Source: Bacillota bacterium
Lineage (GTDB): Bacteria; Bacillota; Clostridia; DSM-8532
Direction of reading: 5' to 3'
NCBI GenBank assembly: GCA_023446675.1
Contig: JAEXPO010000535.1
Location: 1 to 5,145 of the forward strand
DNA length: 5,145 nt
In this document: piece after piece, positions 1 to 5,145 of the stretch
Numbering within the stretch: position 1 is the stretch's first letter
Layout: the number at the start of each line of letters is the position of its first letter
The notes under the pieces: generated by a model
Told to the model about the DNA's origin: nothing
The model's database searches: none
Seen by the model: only the letters and a program-made list of their open reading frames with translations
Made by a program: the position numbers and the translations under genes

Positions 1-1
1 T

Positions 2-2566
2 ACTGAGAGCCTGGAATACAGCATCCGGCAGTATATGGCCGGTATTGCTCTTCCCCAGAACGGCCTGTCCACGGATAAATCCTTTGACACGGATCCGGAA
101 AGGGCTGATCCTAAAGAGGTTTTGGAAGGGCTTGGAATCCTTGTTCAGAAGGACAGGTCTGCGCGGCAGAACTTGAAGCGAAAGCTTGATAAGCTGGATA
201 AGGAGCTGGGAGACCAAATTGCCCTTATAACCCGGGCACAGTTTATAAATAAGGCCTTTGACGAGCTGGCGACTGCAGGTGAAGAACAAAAAGCTCTCCA
301 GGAAAGAGGGCAGGCCTATAAGCGGCAGAAGAAGCTTATTGAGGATGGGGAGAAGGCCCTTTATAAAGTGAGGCCCCTGGAATTAGCTCTCAAAAAGGAA
401 GAAGAGGGGCTAAAAGGACTGGCAGAAAATCTTGCCGCCTTGAAAAGTGAAACAGAGCAAGCCGTACCGGCGGTGGAAGCAGCAGAAAAAGCCTTTCTTG
501 GGGAATTGGAAAAAGAAGGGGAACGGGAGGCCCTGGCCTCCTCTATAGATAGCCTTACCCGGCTTTTGCCCCGTTACGATGCGGCAAAACACCTGGAAGA
601 AAAGGTAGAAAAGCTTAATACTGTAATAGAAGCGCTAACCGACGGTATTGGGGTGCTGGCAGATGAAAAAGACGCGCTTTTTGAGCATATGGAACGCCTG
701 CGCCAGGACGTGGAGGCCCTTTCACAGACAAGCGAAGAGCTGCTTGCCCTGGATAAGGAGGCACAAAGGCTTGAGGCTTGCCGAAACAGCCTTGCCGAGC
801 TTGGTGTGCTCCTTAAAAGGTATGGGGTGCTTCATACGGAAAGCGGGAAAAGCGCGTCAGATTATGCTTTGAGGGAAGCCGAATACCAGGAGGTCTATGG
901 CATTTACGGTAAAAAAGAGGCAGCCTATTTCAGGGAACAGGCCGGGATACTGGCCGCCCAGCTGGAAGAGGGGAAACCCTGTCCTGTTTGCGGTGCAACA
1001 GAGCATCCCGGAAAGGCAAAGCCTTCTCTTGAAGCGCCGGATAAAGGGGAGCTGGACAGCCTTAAGCAAAAGCTTGACAGCGCGAGGCAAAGCCTGCATA
1101 CGGCAAGCTCCCGTTCTGCTGCTTCCCTTACTGAAGTAAGACTGGCCTGGGAACAGGTCCTTGAAAAAGCTTTGATCCTTTTTCCGGAGCGGGCGAAGCC
1201 TGATGAAAAGGACGAGCCTGATGGGGAAGTGCTTACATCCCTCATTGAAAAGGCCCTGGGTGAATGGCAAACCGCCAGAGATGCAAACAAAGCAAAAATT
1301 CTTGAGCTAAATGAAAAGGAGCTTACGAAAAACCGGTGCCGGGAGCAGCTTCTGGCCCTGGAGGAAGCATTTAAGGCCAACCAGGAGGCTGCCGTTTCAA
1401 AAAAGGATGAGAAAAACGGTATTTTATCGGAATTAGCTGCAAGTGAAGGAGAGCTAAAGGCATTAAAAGTCTCATTGGAATATTCTGACAGGGCCGAGGC
1501 TCAAAAAGCCTTAGCCAATTTTACCCGGAAGCTCAATACGATGAAGGAGAACTTTAAAGCGTTCCAGGAAAACTTTCATAGCCTCAAAAGCAAATTGGAT
1601 ACGGATAATGTCCGTTTGTCCGACCTGGAAAAGAGGCTGGAGAAGGGTGCCCTGTCACAAGCAAAGGCCGAGGTCGAATTTAATGAAGCCCTTCTGGAGT
1701 CGGGCTTCATTAATGCAGAAGCTTATGCCTCCTCACTTCTTGAGGAGGGTGAAATAAAGGAGCTAAACGTCCTTGCTCGTGGCTATGAGGATGAGTTAAG
1801 GACGGTTGAGGAAAACCTTTCCCGGCTTCTTTCGGAAACGGAGAACAAGGTGCGGCAGGATGTGGAGGGTCTTGCCGGTATAAGGCAGGAGCTGGAGCAA
1901 AAAAAGGCTTCTGCGGAAGAGGAGCTTCAGATAATCTCCGCCCGCCTGGGGGCCAATGAACCGGTTGAAAAAGCTCTGACTGGGGCTCTTGCCGACGCTG
2001 AAAAGCAGCAGCGGCTTTACCTTGCATTAAGCCACCTGTCCAAAACGGCCAACGGTGAGCTTGCCGGGAAACAGAAGCTGGCCTTTGAGCAGTATGTCCA
2101 GGTTGCGTATTTTAACCGTATTCTAGGCGAAGCCAACAGCCGTTTAAAGCGTATGACCAACGGCCGCTATGAGTTGCAGCGCAGGGAGGAGGCTCTTGAT
2201 ATCCGATCCCAGACAGGCCTGGAAATCGATGTGCTGGATTATTATACGGGCCGCACCCGGACAGTGAAATCCCTGTCCGGCGGCGAATCCTTCAAAGCCT
2301 CCCTGGCTTTGGCCTTAGGGCTGTCCGATGTTATTCAGAGGCATGCGGGAGGCGTTGAAATCGATACTCTTTTTATTGACGAAGGCTTTGGCTCTCTGGA
2401 TGCCGAATCTCTGGAGCAGGCGGTTCAAACCCTTTTGGGGCTGGCGGCAGGGAACAGGCTGGTGGGGATTATCTCCCATGTGGGCGAGCTTAAGGAGCAA
2501 ATTGAACGGCAGATTATCATAAAAAAGAGCAGCGGGGGCAGCTCTGTCATCGTGAAGCTGGAGTGA
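2..2566 (+). CDS. sbcC: SbcC, ATPase subunit of SbcCD DNA-end nuclease (5' end cut by window edge)
   Basis: This is a Rad50-type SMC-like ATPase which, with the SbcD (Mre11-type) nuclease, processes hairpins and blocked double-strand ends in the cytoplasm. The frame is open from base 2, so the ATG at 35 is internal and not a start. The window shows 854 residues (numbered from base 2). A long charged coiled coil (about 35-320) leads to a zinc hook CPVC (C327, C330; bases 980-991), then a returning coiled coil (about 345-680). The C-terminal ATPase lobe carries the signature SLSGGES (757-763), Walker B TLFIDE with D793 and catalytic E794, the D-loop SLD (798-800) and the switch histidine H826. 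The N-lobe with Walker A, roughly 200 residues by family comparison, is missing only because of the window edge; the full protein would be about 1050 residues, normal for the family. The C-lobe is intact, with no frameshift. sbcD is expected just upstream (inference). The identification as SbcC is secure. Confidence 0.95.
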   Translation, partial: TESLEYSIRQYMAGIALPQNGLSTDKSFDTDPERADPKEVLEGLGILVQKDRSARQNLKRKLDKLDKELGDQIALITRAQFINKAFDELATAGEEQKALQERGQAYKRQKKLIEDGEKALYKVRPLELALKKEEEGLKGLAENLAALKSETEQAVPAVEAAEKAFLGELEKEGEREALASSIDSLTRLLPRYDAAKHLEEKVEKLNTVIEALTDGIGVLADEKDALFEHMERLRQDVEALSQTSEELLALDKEAQRLEACRNSLAELGVLLKRYGVLHTESGKSASDYALREAEYQEVYGIYGKKEAAYFREQAGILAAQLEEGKPCPVCGATEHPGKAKPSLEAPDKGELDSLKQKLDSARQSLHTASSRSAASLTEVRLAWEQVLEKALILFPERAKPDEKDEPDGEVLTSLIEKALGEWQTARDANKAKILELNEKELTKNRCREQLLALEEAFKANQEAAVSKKDEKNGILSELAASEGELKALKVSLEYSDRAEAQKALANFTRKLNTMKENFKAFQENFHSLKSKLDTDNVRLSDLEKRLEKGALSQAKAEVEFNEALLESGFINAEAYASSLLEEGEIKELNVLARGYEDELRTVEENLSRLLSETENKVRQDVEGLAGIRQELEQKKASAEEELQIISARLGANEPVEKALTGALADAEKQQRLYLALSHLSKTANGELAGKQKLAFEQYVQVAYFNRILGEANSRLKRMTNGRYELQRREEALDIRSQTGLEIDVLDYYTGRTRTVKSLSGGESFKASLALALGLSDVIQRHAGGVEIDTLFIDEGFGSLDAESLEQAVQTLLGLAAGNRLVGIISHVGELKEQIERQIIIKKSSGGSSVIVKLE

Positions 2567-2622
2567 ATCCCGATAACTTATATTACTGTTTATTTTAATC
2601 TTTTTGAAAGAGAGGCTGGATA

Positions 2623-4374
2623 ATGAAATTACTCTGGCGTGTGGCCAAGGAAGCAAAAAAATACAGGGGACTTTTAATTACAGGGGCTTTGTCCACCCTG
2701 ATGCTTACCGCATTAAACTTAATTGCACCAAGGCTTTTAAGCCAAATAACCGCAATTATATCCCGGGGAATGACTGATGAAGGGCTGGAGCATATTCTTT
2801 ACCTGTCCCTTTCTCTTTTTCTTATTTACGCCCTTCGCATACTCTTTCGCTTCCTTAGCAATTATATGTCCCATAATGCGGCCTGGCGCTGTGTTCAGGA
2901 TTTGAGAATCAAGGTTTACAACCATATGCAGTCCTTTTCCCTGGCTTATTTTCACAATAAGCAGACAGGCGAGCTTATGAGTCGGGTGGTTAATGATACG
3001 GCGGAATTTGAACTGCTTTATGCCCATATCATGCCCGAGACGGTTACGAATTTCGTCACCCTTGCAGGGGTTTTAACCATTCTGTTTTTCACCAACGCCA
3101 AGCTGGCGCTCCTCACCTGCATACCCGTTCCCTTTATCCTCCTTTGCGGGTGGCTTTTAGCCAAAAAGGTTCAGCCCAATTTCAAAAAAATGCGGGTATC
3201 CCTTGCCTCGCTCAACGCCCAGCTTCAGGACAATTTTTCAGGTATCCACGAAATTCAGGCCTTCGGCCAGCAGCGCCATGAAAGCGGGAGAGTGTATGAC
3301 AGGGCCAGCGAATTTACCAGAAATATGCTCAGCGCCCTGAAGCTCAGCGCGGTTTTCCATCCTACCGTAGAGTTTCTTACCGCTCTGGGAACGGTTATTG
3401 TAGTGGGCTTCGGAGGCTATTTGGCCTACCGGCAGCAGCTTACGGTAGGGGATATTGTAGCCTTTCTTTTGTACCTTGCCCTTTTTTACGCTCCCATTAC
3501 GGGCCTGACCCAGCTTTTGGAGAATGCCCAGCAGGCCATGGCGGGAGCTGAGCGCGTTCTGGAAATTCTTGACGCCGATACGGATATCAAGGATAAGCCT
3601 CATGCGCCGGACTTGCCGGTAATTAAGGGCCATATTTGCTTTGAAGAGGTCTCCTTTGGGTATATTCCTGAAAAACAGGTTCTGGATAAGGTGAGCTTTG
3701 AGGTGGAGCCGGGACAGATGGTGGCCCTTGTGGGGCCGACCGGTGTCGGCAAAACTACCCTCATTCAGCTTGCTTCCCGTTTTTACGATCCCACCTCGGG
3801 AAGGGTGACGGTGGACGGCCATGACCTTCGTGAGGTCACGCAGGAAAGCCTTAGAAGCCAGATTGCCATGGTGCTTCAGGATACCTTTTTATTTAACGGC
3901 ACCGTGACGCAGAATATTGCCTACGCACGGCCGGACGCCGCCATGGAGGAGATTGTGGCTGCGGCGAAGGCCGCCCGCATTTACGACGATATCATGCAAA
4001 TGCCCCAGGGTTTTGACACTCATGTAGGGGAGAGAGGAACGAAGCTCTCCGGCGGACAAAAGCAGCGTATCGCCATTGCAAGAGCTATTTTAAGGCAGGC
4101 TCCCATCCTCATACTGGATGAAGCCACGGCATCGGTGGATACCAAAACGGAGGCCCAAATCCAGCAGGCTCTCCTGGAGCTTGCCGGCACCCGCACCATA
4201 ATCGCCATTGCACACCGGCTTTCCACCATACGCCGGGCAGATAAAATACTGGTTTTTGAAAACGGCAGAATCATTCAGAGCGGCACTCATGAGGAGCTTA
4301 TCAACACTCCCGGCATGTACCGTGATATGTGCAGGGTGCAGGCGGAAAGCGCCGTGCTGGATTTCGGGACTTAA
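2623..4374 (+). CDS. ABC exporter, fused membrane and ATPase domains (MsbA/LmrA type)
   Basis: This 583-residue half-transporter should dimerise in the cytoplasmic membrane and use ATP to export a substrate that cannot be told from sequence; lipids, drugs and peptides are all known for the family. Six hydrophobic segments are visible at about residues 17-40, 56-80, 136-157, 160-181, 247-269 and 276-297. The nucleotide-binding domain follows with A-loop Y347, Walker A GPTGVGKT (371-378, K377), Q-loop Q419, signature LSGGQ (475-479), Walker B ending in D499 with catalytic E500, D-loop SVD (504-506) and H-loop H531. Every catalytic residue is canonical, so it can work as a homodimer and does not look like the degenerate half of a heterodimer; no partner gene lies beside it. 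The ATG start is supported by AAAGAGAGG (2607-2615) seven bases upstream. The 56-bp gap after sbcC has no clear terminator or promoter, suggesting read-through from sbcC (inference). A terminator follows its stop. Family assignment is secure; the substrate is unknown. Confidence 0.95.
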   Translation: MKLLWRVAKEAKKYRGLLITGALSTLMLTALNLIAPRLLSQITAIISRGMTDEGLEHILYLSLSLFLIYALRILFRFLSNYMSHNAAWRCVQDLRIKVYNHMQSFSLAYFHNKQTGELMSRVVNDTAEFELLYAHIMPETVTNFVTLAGVLTILFFTNAKLALLTCIPVPFILLCGWLLAKKVQPNFKKMRVSLASLNAQLQDNFSGIHEIQAFGQQRHESGRVYDRASEFTRNMLSALKLSAVFHPTVEFLTALGTVIVVGFGGYLAYRQQLTVGDIVAFLLYLALFYAPITGLTQLLENAQQAMAGAERVLEILDADTDIKDKPHAPDLPVIKGHICFEEVSFGYIPEKQVLDKVSFEVEPGQMVALVGPTGVGKTTLIQLASRFYDPTSGRVTVDGHDLREVTQESLRSQIAMVLQDTFLFNGTVTQNIAYARPDAAMEEIVAAAKAARIYDDIMQMPQGFDTHVGERGTKLSGGQKQRIAIARAILRQAPILILDEATASVDTKTEAQIQQALLELAGTRTIIAIAHRLSTIRRADKILVFENGRIIQSGTHEELINTPGMYRDMCRVQAESAVLDFGT

Positions 4375-4398
4375 GGTCTGTCGGGCATAAGCTTATAT

Positions 4399-4434
4399 AA
4401 AAAGGATTTCCTTAAAAAAGGGAAGTCTTTTTTT
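4399..4434 (+). terminator. Rho-independent terminator after the ABC exporter gene
   Basis: Bases 4405-4413 pair with 4418-4427 (nine pairs including one G-U, with G4425 bulged) around an AAAA loop. The hairpin is followed directly by seven Ts (4428-4434). The A-tract at 4399-4403 can pair with part of the T-run and extend the stem. The stem is short and not very GC-rich, so strength is uncertain, but its place 30 bases after the exporter stop and just before a new promoter fits a real terminator that separates the two transcription units. Confidence 0.75.
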
Positions 4435-4438
4435 ATTG

Positions 4439-4467
4439 TTGACACCGGGAATCCGGGGTGATAAAAT
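4439..4467 (+). promoter_or_regulatory. Sigma-A-type promoter of the YtrA-type regulator/ABC operon
   Basis: A perfect -35 box TTGACA (4439-4444) is separated by 17 bases from TAAAAT (4462-4467, one mismatch to TATAAT). The -10 is preceded by TG at 4459-4460, giving an extended -10 (TGATAAAAT). Transcription should start near 4473-4475, leaving a leader of about 50 bases. The -35 begins only four bases after the T-run of the upstream terminator. Both box match and spacing are close to ideal, so the promoter is expected to be strong unless repressed. Confidence 0.85.
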
Positions 4468-4476
4468 AATTTCTGA

Positions 4477-4498
4477 GTTAGTTAGTTAAGTAGTTAAC
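4477..4498. promoter_or_regulatory. Candidate operator for the YtrA-type repressor (GTTA repeats / imperfect palindrome)
   Basis: GTTA occurs at 4477, 4481, 4485 and 4493. Bases 4481-4498 (GTTAGTTAAGTAGTTAAC) form an imperfect palindrome of pattern GTTA-N2-TA-N2-TA-N2-TAAC, with 12 of 18 positions symmetric. It sits at about +3 to +25 relative to the predicted transcription start, where a bound dimer would block initiation or promoter escape. YtrA-family GntR repressors generally bind palindromes in their own promoter region; assigning this site to the adjacent regulator is inference. Confidence 0.55.
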
Positions 4499-4507
4499 CG
4501 GTATAAT

Positions 4508-4515
4508 AAAGGAGG
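4508..4515 (+). promoter_or_regulatory. Strong ribosome binding site that fixes the TTG start
   Basis: AAAGGAGG lies seven bases upstream of the TTG at 4523. This near-perfect Shine-Dalgarno match decides the start: the first in-frame ATG downstream encodes residue 72, after the DNA-binding domain, and cannot be the true start. Confidence 0.9.
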
Positions 4516-4522
4516 CGATAGG

Positions 4523-4891
4523 TTGCAGATCGATTTTAATTCCGAAAAGCCTATTTTTCTTCAAATAGCGGAGGGTCTGGAGGATACCATTCTTTCAGGA
4601 GGCCTTCCGGAAGAAAGTCAAATCCCTTCCATAACGGAGTTTGCGGTGAGCTTTAAAATCAATCCGGCTACCGCCCTTAAGGGTATAACGCTGCTGGTGG
4701 ACGAGGGGATTATTTATAAGAAACGGGGTATTGGTATGTTTGTTGCGTCAGGTGCTTTGAACAAGCTCCTGCAAAAGAGGAGAGAGCAGTTTTTCGAAAG
4801 CTTTATTGTAAGCCTTATCAGTGAGGCAGAAAGGCTGGGGCTGTCGGAGGCGGAAATTAAATCCATGATAGAAAGAGGGTATAAAAAATGA
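4523..4891 (+). CDS. GntR-family transcriptional regulator, YtrA subfamily
   Basis: This small cytoplasmic repressor (122 residues) most likely controls its own operon with the ABC transporter gene that follows. Residues about 9-76 form the GntR winged helix-turn-helix: PIFLQIAEGLEDTILSG opens helix 1, IPSITEFAVSFKINPATALKGI (34-55) covers the turn and recognition helix, and the wing is YKKRGIGMFV (65-74). The tail (about 77-122) is a short helical segment, as in the YtrA subfamily. It lacks the large effector-binding domain of FadR, HutC or MocR types, and its length is usual for YtrA proteins. The start is TTG, backed by a strong ribosome binding site. The stop overlaps the next start as ATGA (4888-4891), implying translational coupling. 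A strong promoter and candidate operator lie just upstream. In the family such regulators respond to conditions such as cell-envelope antibiotics (established for Bacillus subtilis YtrA); the inducer here is unknown. Subfamily call is confident, exact target inferred. Confidence 0.92.
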   Translation: MQIDFNSEKPIFLQIAEGLEDTILSGGLPEESQIPSITEFAVSFKINPATALKGITLLVDEGIIYKKRGIGMFVASGALNKLLQKRREQFFESFIVSLISEAERLGLSEAEIKSMIERGYKK

Positions 4892-5145
4892 AAGGTATCG
4901 CTATAAACAACATCAGTAAGAGCTACGATAAGGTGAGGGCCCTGGATAATGTTCAGCTGCACCTTGAGGAAAACAAAATATACGGCCTTCTGGGCCGTAA
5001 CGGAGCCGGTAAAACAAGCCTGCTCAATATTATAAACGGACGCCTTTTTGCCGACAGCGGCCAGGTGCTGGTGGATGGGGAGCCTGCCCTTGAAAATGAC
5101 GTAGTGCTGCGCAAGCTTTTTATGACCTCGGAGAAAACCCTATAC
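4888..5145 (+). CDS. ABC transporter ATP-binding protein (3' end cut by window edge)
   Basis: This is the first 86 codons of an ATPase subunit, open to the right edge. It begins MKGIAINNISKSY and carries an A-loop aromatic Y13 and Walker A GRNGAGKT (36-43, K42; bases 4993-5016), followed by the usual SLLNIINGRLFADSGQVLVDGE strand-helix pattern. The Q-loop, signature and Walker B would lie beyond the window. The ATG overlaps the regulator's TGA by four bases, and AGAGGG (4874-4879) sits eight bases upstream as ribosome binding site, so expression is tied to the regulator. The sequence style and context match the YtrB-like ATPases that pair with a separate membrane subunit; a permease gene is expected next (inference). 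Roles known for such systems include peptide or antibiotic export and envelope-stress responses, but no substrate can be assigned from this fragment. Confidence 0.92.
   Translation, partial: MKGIAINNISKSYDKVRALDNVQLHLEENKIYGLLGRNGAGKTSLLNIINGRLFADSGQVLVDGEPALENDVVLRKLFMTSEKTLY

Noticed and set aside
857..1380. Overlapping minus-strand open frames opposite the SbcC zinc-hook region
   Set aside because: They mirror the purine-rich coiled-coil coding strand, giving S/R/F-rich translations without domain features; shadow frames.
2579..2584. TATATT as a -10 box for the exporter gene in the sbcC-exporter gap
   Set aside because: The position 17 bases upstream (2556-2561, AGCTGG) bears no resemblance to a -35 box; the gap is simply AT-rich.
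2315..2656. Minus-strand open frame spanning the sbcC-exporter junction
   Set aside because: Most of it is antisense to the conserved SbcC ATPase lobe and its start lies antisense within the exporter; no family resemblance, so it is treated as chance.
3238..3822. Long minus-strand open frame (194 codons) inside the exporter gene
   Set aside because: It lies wholly antisense to a conserved ABC exporter, has no recognisable domain, and its product is a low-quality basic sequence typical of a shadow frame.
4502..4507. Perfect TATAAT hexamer just before the regulator gene
   Set aside because: There is no acceptable -35 box about 17 bases upstream (TAGTTA at 4479-4484), and a transcript from it would start in or after the Shine-Dalgarno sequence. 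The promoter at 4439-4467 is far better.

Overview
The window looks like chromosomal DNA from a low-to-moderate-GC Gram-positive bacterium, most likely a member of the Clostridia. The support is a strong GGAGG ribosome binding site paired with a TTG start, a sigma-A-type promoter with an extended -10, an SbcC with a Firmicutes-like layout, and a short YtrA-type GntR regulator translationally coupled to an ABC ATPase. The taxonomic call is inference from style, not from a marker gene. All genes lie on the + strand.

Region 1 (1-2566) is the 3' five-sixths or so of sbcC, the large ATPase subunit of the SbcCD (Rad50/Mre11-type) DNA-end nuclease. The reading frame is open through the left edge, so the N-terminal Walker A lobe lies outside the window. 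The zinc hook, both coiled-coil arms and the complete C-terminal ATPase lobe are present. Region 2 (2567-4374) is a 56-bp spacer with no clear terminator or promoter, followed by a complete single-chain ABC exporter (six-helix membrane domain plus ATPase) of the MsbA/LmrA type. It is probably read from the same transcript as sbcC.

Region 3 (4375-4522) is a compact regulatory gap. It holds an intrinsic terminator for the upstream genes, then within a few bases a near-consensus promoter, a GTTA-repeat/imperfect palindrome that is a good operator candidate, and a strong ribosome binding site. Region 4 (4523-5145) starts a new operon: a 122-residue YtrA-family GntR repressor initiated at TTG, overlapping by four bases (ATGA) the start of an ABC transporter ATPase that runs off the right edge. 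By family precedent the regulator represses its own operon and the ATPase works with one or more membrane subunits encoded beyond the window.

I found no mobile element, CRISPR array, tRNA or rRNA, and no convincing undescribed system. The most informative part is the regulatory gap and the start of the YtrA-type operon, whose inducer and substrate cannot be read from this sequence.
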